From an uncultured Adlercreutzia sp. (GTDB taxonomy: Bacteria > Actinomycetota > Coriobacteriia > Coriobacteriales > Eggerthellaceae): DNA of 64,000 nucleotides. The DNA is taken from assembly GCA_910589165.1 (NCBI GenBank), contig CAJUSP010000016.1:3630-67629 (forward strand), written 5' to 3'. Position numbers and translations under genes: made by a program. Shown piece after piece: positions 45,948-57,304 of the stretch (positions are counted from its first letter, which is position 1; each line of letters starts with the position of its first letter). The notes under the pieces were generated by a model. That model searched no databases, was not told where the DNA came from, and was given only the letters and a program-made list of their open reading frames with translations.

Positions 45948-46911
45948 CGAGACCCAAGCGTTGGAGGCCATGCCCGACTTCGTCATTGTGACGGGAATGT
46001 CGGGGGCGGGCCGCACCGAGGCCATGCACGTGTTCGAGGACCTGGGCTACTTCTGCGTGGACAACCTGCCCTCGAGCCTGCTCGGCGAGCTGGTGCGCGT
46101 GAACGAGGGCACCGAGCACGAAGGTGGGCGGCGCCGGCTCGCCGTGGTGTGCGACTCGCGCAACGGCGACTTCTTCGGCGATCTGGAAACCGAGCTTTCC
46201 GCCATGACCGAGCACGGCATCTCCTACAAGACGCTGTTTCTGGACGCCGCCGACGACAAGCTCATCGCGCGGTACAAGAGCAGCCGGCGCCGGCATCCGC
46301 TGTGCACCGACGGCACCACCATCTGGCAGGGCATCCAGCGCGAGCGCCACATGCTCATGGGGCTGCGCGATCGAGCCGACTTCGTCATCGACACCACCGA
46401 TATGCTGCCCCAGAAGCTGCGCAGCACCATCCGCGGCCTGTTCTCCACGGGCAGCGAGCGCAAGGGGCTTGCGGTTACCGTGTACTCCTTCGGTTTCAAG
46501 CACGGCGCCCCCTACGACGCCGACCTTGTCATGGACGTGCGCTTCCTGCCGAACCCCTACTACGACCCGGAGCTGCGGCCGCTGACGGGGCTCGACGCGC
46601 CGGTGCGCGACTTCGTGCGCATGCGCGAGGAGACCATCGAGTTCGAGCAGAAGTGGCACGACCTACTCGACGTGGTCATGCCGGGGTATGTGGCCGAGGG
46701 CAAGCAGCAGCTGGCCATCGGCGTGGGCTGCACCGGTGGCCAGCACCGTTCCGTGGCGCTCGCCGAATCCACCGGCGACTACCTGAAGTCGAAGGGCTAC
46801 CGGGTGAGCGTGGCCCACCGCGACCTGCGTCTGGCCGAGCGCGGCAAGGACGTGCTCTCCGAAAGCGACAACGTGCTCGATTCCCGCGCCCGCTCCGGCA
46901 AGGACGCGTAG
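45940..46911 (+). CDS. rapZ: RapZ/YvcJ-family nucleotide-binding protein
   Basis: This 323-residue P-loop protein has IVTGMSGAGRTEAMHVFEDLGYFCVDNLP; the Walker A ends GRT where GKS is more usual. The C-terminal domain has RFLPNPYYDPELRPLTG and IGVGCTGGQHRSVALAE. In E. coli RapZ regulates GlmZ sRNA decay; the actinobacterial role is less clear and may involve UDP-GlcNAc signalling. The start at 45,940 lies within the end of uvrC. It is in the classical uvrC-rapZ-yvcK-whiA order. Confidence 0.92.
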   Translation: MSDETQALEAMPDFVIVTGMSGAGRTEAMHVFEDLGYFCVDNLPSSLLGELVRVNEGTEHEGGRRRLAVVCDSRNGDFFGDLETELSAMTEHGISYKTLFLDAADDKLIARYKSSRRRHPLCTDGTTIWQGIQRERHMLMGLRDRADFVIDTTDMLPQKLRSTIRGLFSTGSERKGLAVTVYSFGFKHGAPYDADLVMDVRFLPNPYYDPELRPLTGLDAPVRDFVRMREETIEFEQKWHDLLDVVMPGYVAEGKQQLAIGVGCTGGQHRSVALAESTGDYLKSKGYRVSVAHRDLRLAERGKDVLSESDNVLDSRARSGKDA

Positions 46912-46913
46912 CG

Positions 46914-48065
46914 GTGGCCGTGAACAAGAGCGAGGCCTTCCGCGTCGATCCGGCGGCCACGGCGGCGTTCTCGGCCCTGCGCCACGCGCTGCCGAACCTG
47001 CGGGGCCTCGAGGGCGACGAGCAGGGCATCCGCGCCGTGGTCATCGGCGGCGGCACCGGGGCGCCCGTGTCCATCCGCACACTGCTGTCGCTCGGCGTGC
47101 AGACGAGCGCCGTGGTGGCCATGGCCGACGACGGCGGCTCCACCGGCGTGCTGCGCGAGGAGGCCGACGTGACGCCCCCCGGCGACATCCGCAAGTGCCT
47201 CGTGGCCTTCGCGAAGGACCCGGCCGACCCGCTCGTGCGCGCGCTCAAGTACCGCTTCGCCGTGGCCCGCGACCACGCGCTCGGCAACCTGTTGCTGGCC
47301 GCCCTGGAAGACGCCTGCGGGTCGTTCCCCGAGGCCATCGCCATCTGCGAGCGGCTCGTGAACGCCCAGGGGCACGTGTACCCCTCGACGCTGGACCACG
47401 TGGTGCTCTCGGCCCGCACGCAAGATGGGCGCGTGTTGGAGGGCCAGGCGGTGGCCTGCCATTCGAAGACGGCCCTGGAATCGGTGTGGCTCACCGACGA
47501 GGCGGGCCGGCCCCCGCGTCCCTACGAGCCGGCGCTCGAGGCCATCCGCGAGGCCGACCTCATCGTGCTGGGGCCCGGGTCGCTGTTCACCTCCATCATT
47601 CCGAACCTGCTCATTCCCGGCGTGGTGGAGGCCATCCGCGCCTCCCGCGGGCGCGTGCTGTTCGTGTGCGCCCTCGCCGACGTGCAGGGGGAGACCTGGG
47701 GGCTCACGGCCCGCGAGCACTTCGAGGCGCTCGCCGCCCACGGCATGGAGGGGCTCATCGACTACATGCTCGTGCACTCGAAGGTGCCGCTGCGCGCCGA
47801 GAGCCCGGCCACGGGCAGCTTCGCGGCGCTCTCTGGCGCCGAGCTGGAGCACGCCTCCACGAGCGATTTGAACGACACCCAGCTCACGCGCGGGGTGCGT
47901 CCCATCTCCATCAATTACGCCGACATGCTCGCCATCCAGTCGCGCGGCCCCATTGTCATCAGCCGCAACCTGGTGGATTCCGAGCAGCCCACGTGGCACT
48001 CGCCCTTCGCCCTGCGCGAGGCCTTCCAAAGCGTCATCAAGATGGCCCGGGCGCGGCGGAGCTAG
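46914..48065 (+). CDS. yvcK: YvcK-family gluconeogenesis/cell-wall factor
   Basis: This 383-residue CofD-like fold protein has VVIGGGTGAPVSIRTLL, AMADDGGSTGVLRE and GPGSLFTSIIPNLLIPGV. YvcK proteins bind UDP-sugars and affect cell shape and growth on gluconeogenic carbon. Start GTG at 46,914 is preferred because AGGA lies nine bases upstream; GTG at 46,920 is the alternative. It starts directly after rapZ and ends three bases before whiA. Confidence 0.92.
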   Translation: MAVNKSEAFRVDPAATAAFSALRHALPNLRGLEGDEQGIRAVVIGGGTGAPVSIRTLLSLGVQTSAVVAMADDGGSTGVLREEADVTPPGDIRKCLVAFAKDPADPLVRALKYRFAVARDHALGNLLLAALEDACGSFPEAIAICERLVNAQGHVYPSTLDHVVLSARTQDGRVLEGQAVACHSKTALESVWLTDEAGRPPRPYEPALEAIREADLIVLGPGSLFTSIIPNLLIPGVVEAIRASRGRVLFVCALADVQGETWGLTAREHFEALAAHGMEGLIDYMLVHSKVPLRAESPATGSFAALSGAELEHASTSDLNDTQLTRGVRPISINYADMLAIQSRGPIVISRNLVDSEQPTWHSPFALREAFQSVIKMARARRS

Positions 48066-48068
48066 GCC

Positions 48069-48998
48069 ATGTCGTTTACCGCCGAGGTGAAAGACGAGCT
48101 GGCCCGTGTGGCGCCGGCGTGCCCCGCTTGCGAGAAGGCCACGCTGGCGGCGCTCGTGCGCATCGAGGGCACGCTGTTCGTGAGCGGGCCTTCGCGCTAC
48201 CGCGTGGAAATCGCCACCGACGCGCCGGCCGTGGCGCGCCTGGTGGTGCGGCTTCTGCACGGTATCTACCAGCTGAAGACGAACCTCACCATGCGCCGGT
48301 CGGTGCTGCACAAGACGCCGAACTACCTCATCGAGGTGCCGGCCCAGCCTCATTTGGCCGACGCCCTGCGCGACATGGGCGTGCTCACGGCCGAGGGCGG
48401 CCTGGAAATGGGCATCAAGCCGGAACTTGTGGCGCGCCCCTGCTGCGCGGCGGCCTATCTGCGCGGGGCGTTCCTCGGCTCCGGGTTCATCTCGAACCCC
48501 AAAAGCGACTTCCACTTCGAGATCACCGTGGAATCCGAGGCCCTGGCCGAGGGGCTTGTGGCCCTCATGGCCCGCAAGGACATCGCCGCGCGCATCATGG
48601 CCCGGCGCAGCTCGTACATGGTGTACCTGAAGAGCGGCACGGCCATCCTCGAGTTCCTCGCGTTCACCGGTGCCCACCAGGCGGCGCTGTCCATGGAGGA
48701 GGAGCGCGTGGTGAAGAGCGTCCGCAACGACGTGAACCGCATGATCAACGCCGAGATGGCCAACCAGCAGAAGGCGTCGAACGCGGCGGTCGAGCAGCTC
48801 TACACCATCCGCGCGGTACTCGAGCACTACGGCATGGAGAACCTGCCGCCGGCCCTGCAGGACTTCATCCGCCTGCGCGTCACCTACCCGGAGGCGTCCC
48901 TGAAGGAGCTCGGCGAGCGCGCCACGCCGCCTCTTTCCAAAAGCGCCGTCTACCACCGAGTCCGCCGCATAGAACAGCTCGCCCGCGAGATAAGCTAA
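48069..48998 (+). CDS. whiA: DNA-binding regulator WhiA
   Basis: This 309-residue protein has an N-terminal region related to LAGLIDADG homing endonucleases (CCAAAYLRGAFLGSGFISNP) and a C-terminal helix-turn-helix (YPEASLKELGERATPPLSKSAVYHRVRRI). WhiA controls division and sporulation genes in Streptomyces and is conserved in non-sporulating Gram-positives. It ends the uvrC operon. Confidence 0.94.
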   Translation: MSFTAEVKDELARVAPACPACEKATLAALVRIEGTLFVSGPSRYRVEIATDAPAVARLVVRLLHGIYQLKTNLTMRRSVLHKTPNYLIEVPAQPHLADALRDMGVLTAEGGLEMGIKPELVARPCCAAAYLRGAFLGSGFISNPKSDFHFEITVESEALAEGLVALMARKDIAARIMARRSSYMVYLKSGTAILEFLAFTGAHQAALSMEEERVVKSVRNDVNRMINAEMANQQKASNAAVEQLYTIRAVLEHYGMENLPPALQDFIRLRVTYPEASLKELGERATPPLSKSAVYHRVRRIEQLAREIS

Positions 48999-49155
48999 CC
49001 GCTTTTGCCAGCCGCAGTCGTTATGGCTCCAACAAGATAGATCTATTCTACCATTTTACTTCGTGAGTAAGAGTTATGGTAATAGTAGTAAAAAATATTT
49101 CAGTAAAATTTTTCAGCAATGAATACTGGTATACGGTACTATGAAAATATACAGA

Positions 49156-49174
49156 ACTCATATCATAAATGAGT
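49156..49174 (+). promoter_or_regulatory. Small dyad before the gene at 49,189
   Basis: ACTCAT and ATGAGT flank seven bases, just before the GGAGG of the next gene, in a 170-base AT-rich stretch unlike its surroundings. It could be an autoregulatory operator. Confidence 0.4.
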
Positions 49175-49188
49175 AATGGAGGTGCTTT

Positions 49189-49695
49189 ATGCGGTACCAG
49201 AAGAACGGGAAGCTTTACGACACCGATACGGCTGTGCGGGTGCTTGTGGCGGAAAGCGAGGTTGCTCGGAAGAACCCGCGGTTCTACGAACAGACGCTGT
49301 ACCGCAAGCGGACGGGAGAGTTCTTTCTCCATTGCGTCGGCGGTCCGGAGTCGCCGGCAGCGCGGTTCACGCGCCCGGGGCAGAGCAAGCCCGAGGGCGG
49401 CGAGTTCATTCAGCCCGTCGACGCCATCGGCGCCCGCGAGTTCGTAGAGGAGCGCGGGGGGAGGGCGGCGGCGGATCTTCTCGACCGCTATTTCGGCGAA
49501 AAACCCGACGAGGTGAAGATAACTGCCGTCATCGACCGTCAGGCCGATGCGATGCTGCGCCGCCTGCAGGAGACCGACCCGACCGTCCGCTCCCAGGGCA
49601 CTGTCATCTCGAAGGCCCTGCGGATGTACTTTCAAGCCACACGCATTGACGGCGTGGCCCACCCCCTCGACGCCGACCTGCGCCTCATCCGCTAG
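49189..49695 (+). CDS. Conserved hypothetical with YDTxTA N-terminus and possible RHH C-terminus
   Basis: This 168-residue protein begins MRYQKNGKLYDTDTAVRVL, followed by FYEQTLYRKRTGEFFLHCVGG. This is a pattern I associate with a widespread family of uncharacterised Gram-positive proteins. The last 55 residues (EVKITAVIDRQADAMLRRLQ..., VISKALRMYF) look like a ribbon-helix-helix DNA-binding unit. GGAGG precedes the ATG. The AT-rich upstream region with a dyad fits autoregulation. It lies alone between whiA and gap, and the composition of its upstream region hints at acquisition. Confidence 0.75.
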   Translation: MRYQKNGKLYDTDTAVRVLVAESEVARKNPRFYEQTLYRKRTGEFFLHCVGGPESPAARFTRPGQSKPEGGEFIQPVDAIGAREFVEERGGRAAADLLDRYFGEKPDEVKITAVIDRQADAMLRRLQETDPTVRSQGTVISKALRMYFQATRIDGVAHPLDADLRLIR

Positions 49696-49848
49696 AGGGC
49701 GGCAATTTGTGCGCGGGGCGCGGTTTTCGGGGCCGAATGCGTTATGCGCGTTACCCAATGGTGATCTTCGTAGTAAACTACGGGAAGTTAAACAGCTGAT
49801 CAAGCGTTTATCATTGGCATCGCGAGTATCTTGTGAAAGGAGATACGC

Positions 49849-50859
49849 ATGACAACCAAGGTAGGCATCAACGGATTCGGCCGTATCGGGCGCCTCGTGT
49901 TCCGCGCCATGGCGAACGACCCCGATGTGGAGGTCGTGGCCGTTAACGACCTGGGCGACAAGGCCGCCCTCGCGCACCTGCTGAAGTACGACTCCGTGCA
50001 CGGCCGCGCCTTCGACACCATCGAAGTGGTGGATGACGGCCTCATCGTGGACGGTAAACACGTGACCATGCTCTCCGATCGCGATCCGGCGAACCTGCCC
50101 TGGGGCGAGCTGGGGGTCGACGTCGTCGTCGAGTCCACCGGCTTCTTCACCGACGCCAATGCCGCCAAGGCCCACCTGGACGCCGGCGCCAAGAAGGTCG
50201 TCATCTCCGCGCCCGCCAAGAACGAGGACATCACCATCGTCATGGGCGTGAACGACGATCAGTACGACCCTGAGAAGCACAACATCATCTCCAACGCTTC
50301 CTGCACCACCAACTGCCTCGCGCCCTTCGCCAAGGTGCTGCTGGACAACTTCGGCATCAAGCGCGGCTACATGAACACCATCCACTCCTACACCAACGAC
50401 CAGAAGATCCTGGACCTGCCCCACAAGGACCTGCGCCGCGCCCGCTCGGCTGCCGTGTCCATGATCCCCACCACCACCGGCGCTGCCCGCGCCGTGTCGC
50501 TGGTGCTGCCCGAGCTGAAGGGCAAGCTTGACGGCTTCGCCACCCGCGTTCCCACCCCCGACGGGTCCATGGTCGACCTCACGGTGGAGCTTGAGAAGGA
50601 CGTGACGGTTGACGAGATCAACGCCGCCATGAAGGCCGCGGCCGAGGGCCCCTTGAAGGGCATCCTCGAGTACACCGAGGATCCCATCGTCTCCATCGAC
50701 ATCGTGGGCGACCCGGCGAGCTCCGTGTTCGACTCCAAGCTCACCATGTGCCTGGGCGGCGAGGGCAACTTCGTGAAGTGCGTCTCCTGGTACGACAACG
50801 AGTGGGGCTATTCGAATCGAGTCAAGGACCTCGTGAAGATTCTGCTCCCCGAGGCGTAA
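49849..50859 (+). CDS. gap: Glyceraldehyde-3-phosphate dehydrogenase (type I)
   Basis: This 336-residue protein has NAD-binding GINGFGRIGRLVFRA at the N-terminus and the catalytic Cys in SNASCTTNCLAP (about residue 152), with WYDNEWGYSNR near the end. It oxidises glyceraldehyde-3-phosphate in glycolysis. AAGGAG lies before the ATG. It is first in the gap-pgk-tpiA-gpmI order. Confidence 0.97.
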   Translation: MTTKVGINGFGRIGRLVFRAMANDPDVEVVAVNDLGDKAALAHLLKYDSVHGRAFDTIEVVDDGLIVDGKHVTMLSDRDPANLPWGELGVDVVVESTGFFTDANAAKAHLDAGAKKVVISAPAKNEDITIVMGVNDDQYDPEKHNIISNASCTTNCLAPFAKVLLDNFGIKRGYMNTIHSYTNDQKILDLPHKDLRRARSAAVSMIPTTTGAARAVSLVLPELKGKLDGFATRVPTPDGSMVDLTVELEKDVTVDEINAAMKAAAEGPLKGILEYTEDPIVSIDIVGDPASSVFDSKLTMCLGGEGNFVKCVSWYDNEWGYSNRVKDLVKILLPEA

Positions 50860-50875
50860 GAGAACGATAGTTTCT

Positions 50876-50912
50876 GAAAAGCCTGGCTCATCTTGGGTCA
50901 GGCTTTTCGTTT
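50876..50912 (+). terminator. Terminator between gap and pgk
   Basis: A 10-bp perfect stem GAAAAGCCTG / CAGGCTTTTC with a 13-nt loop, followed by GTTTTG. It would lower expression of the downstream genes relative to gap. The pgk ribosome site follows within ten bases. Confidence 0.85.
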
Positions 50913-50925
50913 TGAAAGGACGGAC

Positions 50926-52110
<1,185 letters not shown>

Positions 52111-52138
52111 CAGTGTCTCACTCCTTGAAAGGAACCCT

Positions 52139-52909
<771 letters not shown>

Positions 52910-54490
52910 ATGAACCCTACGGAAACATCCGCTGCCGCCCGCGAAGGCCTGCGCCTGCCGGCCTGCCTCATCATCATGGACGGCTTCGGTCTGGCCGAGC
53001 CGGGGCCGGGCAACGCCATCTCTCTGGCGAATACCCCGGTGCTCGACGGGCTGTTCGCTAACGAATCCCACACGCGGCTTCAGGCCTCCGGCGAGGCCGT
53101 GGGTCTGCCCGAGGGGCAGATGGGGAACTCGGAAGTGGGGCACCTGAACATCGGCGCGGGGCGCGTCGTGTTCCAGGAGCTCACCCGCATCAACCGCGCT
53201 TGCCGCGACGGCTCCCTTGCCGCCAATCCGGTGCTCGGCGAGGCCTTCAAGGCCGCCCAGGCCCCGGGTGCGGCGCTGCACCTCATGGGCCTGCTCTCCG
53301 ACGGCGGCGTGCACTCGTCCAACGAGCACCTCTACGGGCTCATCGACGCGGCTGTGGCTGCCGGCGTGGGCCACATCATGATCCACTGCTTCATGGATGG
53401 CCGCGATGTGCCGCCCTCGAGCGGCGCGGAATACATGCGCCAGCTGGTCGACTACATCGAGCGGGCGGCCAACCGCGGGGGCGAGGCGCCCTGCCTCATC
53501 GAGGTCGCCTCGGTTTCCGGCCGCTACTACGCCATGGACCGCGACAACCGCTGGGAGCGCGTGAGCCGGGCCTACGACGCCGTCGTGTGCGCCGAGCCCT
53601 GCCGCGACGTGGCGGCGGTGGCAGCTATGGAGGCGTCCTACGCCGAGGGCATTACCGACGAGTTCGTGGAGCCGGTGGCGCTCAGCCCGCGCGGCATGCG
53701 CGACGGCGACGCGGTCGTCTTCTTCAACTTCCGCCCCGACCGAGCCCGCGAGCTTACCCGGGCCATTACCGACCCGTCCTTTGCCGGCTTTAAGCGCGAC
53801 GCGTGGCCCCAGGTGTCCTTCGTGTGCCTGACCGAGTACGACCCCGATATTCCCGCGCCCATCGCCTTTGCGAAGGAGTTCCCGGAAAACGTGCTGGCCG
53901 ACGTGTTGGCCGACGCGGGGCTTTCCCAGTACCACATCGCCGAGACGGAGAAGTACGCCCACGTGACCTTCTTCCTGAACGGAGGCCGCGAGGCCGAGAA
54001 GGCGGGGGAGAGCCGCTGCCTGGTGGCGAGCCCCAAGGTGGCCACCTACGACCTGCAGCCTGAGATGAGCGAGCCGGAGGTGGCCGATAAGCTAGCGGCT
54101 GCCATCGACGCTGGCGAGGCCGACGTGTACATCGTGAACTTCGCGAACTGCGATATGGTGGGGCACACTGGCGTGGTGCAGGCGGCCCGCGAGGCGGTAG
54201 AGGCGGTGGATGCCGGCGTGGGCCGGGTGCTCGACGCGGTTCGCCGCCAGGGAGGCGTGGCGCTTGTCACCGCCGACCACGGCAATGCCGACTGCATGAT
54301 CGCCGAGGACGGCACGCCGTTCACGGCCCACACGACGGCCCCTGTGCCACTCGTGCTGGTGGATGCCAGTGGCGCGAGCCTTGCGCTCTCGGGCGCCGAG
54401 GGGCGCCTGGCCGACATCGCGCCCACGCTGCTGGCCATGATCGGCCTTGAGGCCCCGGCCGAGATGACCGGCGAGAACCTGCTGGCTTAA
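52910..54490 (+). CDS. gpmI: 2,3-bisphosphoglycerate-independent phosphoglycerate mutase
   Basis: This 526-residue metalloenzyme of the alkaline-phosphatase superfamily has LIIMDGFGLAEPGPGNAIS, the phosphoserine in GQMGNSEVGHLNIGAG, MDGRDVPPSSG, NCDMVGHTG and TADHGNADCM. It interconverts 3- and 2-phosphoglycerate. Its ATG touches the tpiA stop codon, so translation is coupled. No enolase gene follows. Confidence 0.96.
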   Translation: MNPTETSAAAREGLRLPACLIIMDGFGLAEPGPGNAISLANTPVLDGLFANESHTRLQASGEAVGLPEGQMGNSEVGHLNIGAGRVVFQELTRINRACRDGSLAANPVLGEAFKAAQAPGAALHLMGLLSDGGVHSSNEHLYGLIDAAVAAGVGHIMIHCFMDGRDVPPSSGAEYMRQLVDYIERAANRGGEAPCLIEVASVSGRYYAMDRDNRWERVSRAYDAVVCAEPCRDVAAVAAMEASYAEGITDEFVEPVALSPRGMRDGDAVVFFNFRPDRARELTRAITDPSFAGFKRDAWPQVSFVCLTEYDPDIPAPIAFAKEFPENVLADVLADAGLSQYHIAETEKYAHVTFFLNGGREAEKAGESRCLVASPKVATYDLQPEMSEPEVADKLAAAIDAGEADVYIVNFANCDMVGHTGVVQAAREAVEAVDAGVGRVLDAVRRQGGVALVTADHGNADCMIAEDGTPFTAHTTAPVPLVLVDASGASLALSGAEGRLADIAPTLLAMIGLEAPAEMTGENLLA

Positions 54491-54495
54491 TGAAA

Positions 54496-54522
54496 GGCGG
54501 CCCGACCCCTGCGCGGGCCGCC
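54496..54522 (+). terminator. Hairpin after gpmI
   Basis: A 9-bp perfect stem GGCGGCCCG / CGGGCCGCC with a 9-nt loop, six bases past the stop. It lacks a T-run. Confidence 0.6.
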
Positions 54523-54644
54523 CATTGCAGGTAATGTGCGCTTACCTCGGCGTTTGCAAGATACGCCTTGAAACGGCGCGGGGCATCCCTTATACTCAAC
54601 AACTTGCGTGTACATTAAACGGTAACTGAAAGAAGGGCGTCGTC

Positions 54645-54899
54645 TTGAATCCCCTGGTCATCATCTTCCTGATCCTGCTGGTTATCTCCGGCTTGGGCCT
54701 GATCATCTTCATTCTCATGCATTCCGGCAAGGGTACCGGCATCTCCGATATGATCGCGAGCTCCATGTACTCCACCCAGACGGGCACGAGCATCATCGAG
54801 AAGAACCTCGACCGCATTACCATCGGCTGCGCCATCGTGTTCCTTCTTTCCCTGGTGGTGCTCATGATCGTGTACCCCCACGGCACCATTTCCCAGTAA
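54645..54899 (+). CDS. secG: Preprotein translocase subunit SecG
   Basis: This 84-residue protein has two membrane helices (VIIFLILLVISGLGLIIFIL and CAIVFLLSLVVLMIVY) separated by LMHSGKGTGISDMIASS, the SecG signature. The start is TTG at 54,645 with GAAGGG upstream. It is an accessory subunit of SecYEG. A secG gene after glycolytic genes is common in Gram-positives. Confidence 0.93.
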   Translation: MNPLVIIFLILLVISGLGLIIFILMHSGKGTGISDMIASSMYSTQTGTSIIEKNLDRITIGCAIVFLLSLVVLMIVYPHGTISQ

Positions 54900-54913
54900 T
54901 TAGAAAAAACTTC

Positions 54914-54941
54914 TTGCATCGACGAGGGGTTCTGTTAGAAT
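54914..54941 (+). promoter_or_regulatory. tRNA-Leu promoter
   Basis: TTGCAT, a 16-base spacer and TAGAAT end 21 bases before the tRNA. The tRNA-Gly promoter at 63,914 has the same TTGCAT. Confidence 0.7.
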
Positions 54942-54962
54942 AATCGTCGCTGCAAATCGCAC

Positions 54963-55051
54963 GTCGGAGTGGTGGAACGGCAGACACGCTAGCTTGAGGT
55001 GCTAGTGCCCATTTACCGGGTGTGCGGGTTCAAATCCCGCCTCCGACACCA
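54963..55051 (+). tRNA. tRNA-Leu (anticodon GAG)
   Basis: The acceptor stem GTCGGAG/CTCCGAC, the anticodon arm CTAGC-TTGAGGT-GCTAG with GAG, a long variable arm and the T-arm GCGGGTTCAAATCCCGC are all visible. The terminal ACCA is encoded. The gene borders the island that starts after its terminator. Confidence 0.95.
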
Positions 55052-55064
55052 TCGTTAATTGAGG

Positions 55065-55097
55065 AACTCCCAGTTCAGGCCGGGAGTTTTCTTTTTG
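55065..55097 (+). terminator. Terminator of tRNA-Leu
   Basis: AACTCCC and GGGAGTT form a 7-bp stem around a 10-nt loop, followed by TTCTTTTTG. Confidence 0.85.
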
Positions 55098-55127
55098 TAC
55101 AATGTTTTGCATAGCCACGGTAATCTC

Positions 55128-56387
55128 TCACTGATCGGTGGTGCAGCCCCTAAAATTGAGCACCGCCAACACATTCTCTTCATAAAACACTACTTTGTTC
55201 ACAAAGTAGCGGAGTATTCTCTCGTCGTTGGTATCGCCGGCGACGATCGACTGGAAGAAGCGCACCACGTCTTCTTCGCTCGCCTCGGCGGTTTCACCCT
55301 CGAGGTTCTTGATCCGGTTCTGGATCTTCTCAATATCCCTCTCAGTCTCTTCGAATTTCGAGCGCACCCCTTCGTAGGGCATGCCGTCGGCCACGGCGTT
55401 CACGAGGTTCTGCTTCAGCTTCTCCAACGTCTTCAGCTCGTCCTGGGCGGCCTTGATGGCGGGGCGCACGTCTCCCTCGGCCAGGTAGGCCACGAAGCGT
55501 CGCGCCAGATCGCGCACCAGCATCTCGTCGTGCAGCACCTCGCGCACGCCCTGCACCACCTTGTTTTCCAAAAGGCCCTTCTGCACGCTGTGGCGCCGCT
55601 TCTGCTCGTCGCGCCAGGCGTAGTAGTAATAGGTCCGCCCCGTCTTCGATAGGCCCGACTCGCCGTGCATCAGCAGGCCCGTGTCGCGCCAGTAGAGCTT
55701 CCCGCACAGCGGGTACTCGGTGCGGGCCTTGCCGCGGCGGTAGGTGCGTATCCGATCGATGCAGGCCTGTTTGATTTCCATACTCACGATGGCCGGCATG
55801 CCGCCCTCAACGCGCACAGCCGGCACCGGCTTGCCCGTCGCATCCTTGATGACGCGCCCGCGCTCGTCCTTCAGCTGCCCCCAGGTATACACGCCGCCGT
55901 AAGACTCGTCGAGCAGCATATTACGCACGAAGTGGTACCCCGGATCCGCGTCCTGGGACGTCTTGGCGCCAAGCTCGCGCAGGTAGCCGAAGATGTCCTT
56001 GATGGGCACGCTGCCCAAGAAATCGTAGTGCGCCTGTTCGGCCACGGGCGCCCATACGGGATCCAGGGTGATGATGTCTCCGTCGTGGCTATAGCCGAAC
56101 TTCTTCACGCCGAGGTACTGGCACTGGCGCGCCTTACCCATCATGCCGCGCATAGTGTCCACTGCGCTCTGCTGCGATCGCAGCTGAGCGAAAATGGCCA
56201 GCATGCCCTTGTTCATGTCGGCCTCTATGGTGCCGCCGGAGATGTTCTCCTTGCAGCTTTCCAGCGTCACTCCGGCAAGCTTCAGTTCGCGCTCGTAGTG
56301 GAACTGGTCCATCATGTTGCGGGCAAAGCGGTCGATCTTCCAGACGATGACCACGTCGAACTTGTGGTTCTTGGCGTCCTTCACCAT
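55128..56387 (-). pseudogene. Large serine recombinase missing its catalytic N-terminus
   Basis: The remaining 419 residues begin inside the resolvase domain at KFDVVIVWKIDRFARNMMD, continue through the recombinase domain (QYLGVKKFGYSHDGD, then FVRNMLLDESYGGVYTWGQL), a zinc-ribbon region (YPLCGKLYWRDTGLLM) and a coiled coil (about residues 330-380). The frame stays open upstream of the ATG for 12 codons (DIYRPQFLQ, typical of the family) and then meets TAG at 56,424-56,426. The first part, with the catalytic serine, is absent. This was the integrase of an element inserted beside tRNA-Leu and is now inactive unless complemented. The zinc ribbon also lacks the usual second CxxC pair. Confidence 0.85.
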
Positions 56388-56523
56388 CTGCAGGAACTGA
56401 GGCCGATAAATATCTCCGCCTTTCTACCTTACAACCTTCCTGGTCGCAAGGCGGCTAGATCCTCGGGTTCTGCCAAGAACTTCGTCGGAGAACCGCTTTT
56501 TTGAATGCGGCGACGCTCTGCCC

Positions 56524-57303
56524 CTAAGCTGCTAGCGCTGGAATGTACTGATCTGCATTGCTCCATGGAACAGGGGTCGCGTTGTAGGCCTCGCACGCTT
56601 GCCGTAGGGCCGCCGCCGTCTCCTTGCCATCATCGTTGAGGAACACGTAAAGTTGTGCTCCAGAGCGCACCCGCTGGATGTCGTTCCACCCAAATAAAGC
56701 GTTCTTCACACTAGCTTCGGATGGGCTTCCTATGGCTTTCAATAAGCGTTCTGGCGCTTTTCCTTTAGTTTTGGGAATGAGGAAATCGAACTTTGATTCG
56801 AACCCCGACGTTCCCCGGACCATCAGGTTTTCTGAGTAGCGGATCTCGTTGCCATCGAGCCAGTGTGCTACATCTTCAATGAAGTAACTGCGCACGCTGT
56901 CTTTCGCGGTGTAGAACAGGTCATCGACTGATGCCATGGCCTGCATGAGCATGTTCATCTGCGGGAACAGATCAGAGGAGTTGGCTCGTGCGTATATCTC
57001 TCCATCCGAGCTCATAACGCCAAACGCGTTGAGCGTCTGCTCTAACTTGCTGGCACGAGACTTACTGCCGAAAATATCGCAGCCCGACATTTCTAAATCG
57101 GCTATAGTGGCCCCAAGATCGGAAAGCAGGAAACTGCCTGTCTGTTGCGGATCTTCTGCGATATAGAGGCTCATATGATCGTTATTGCGATCGAGCATGG
57201 GGCACACCAGCCGAACCGCATCGCCGACCTGATAGGTTTTGACGCCGGCACGCCACCAGTCAGCGTAACCGTTTATTATGCTCTGTGCCTGCTCGATATT
57301 CAT
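56524..57303 (-). CDS. DUF1828/DUF1829-like protein, island cargo
   Basis: This 259-residue soluble protein has the FLLSDLGATIADLEMSGCDI segment that marks DUF1828 proteins, and a C-terminal half resembling DUF1829 (AQLYVFLNDDGKETAAALRQ). The function is unknown; the family is common on mobile elements of Gram-positives. It starts one base after the stop of the gene at 57,305, so the two form an operon. Codon use is more AT-rich than in the surrounding chromosome. The family assignment is from memory of its pattern. Confidence 0.7.
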   Translation of the reverse strand: MNIEQAQSIINGYADWWRAGVKTYQVGDAVRLVCPMLDRNNDHMSLYIAEDPQQTGSFLLSDLGATIADLEMSGCDIFGSKSRASKLEQTLNAFGVMSSDGEIYARANSSDLFPQMNMLMQAMASVDDLFYTAKDSVRSYFIEDVAHWLDGNEIRYSENLMVRGTSGFESKFDFLIPKTKGKAPERLLKAIGSPSEASVKNALFGWNDIQRVRSGAQLYVFLNDDGKETAAALRQACEAYNATPVPWSNADQYIPALAA

Positions 57304-57304
57304 C

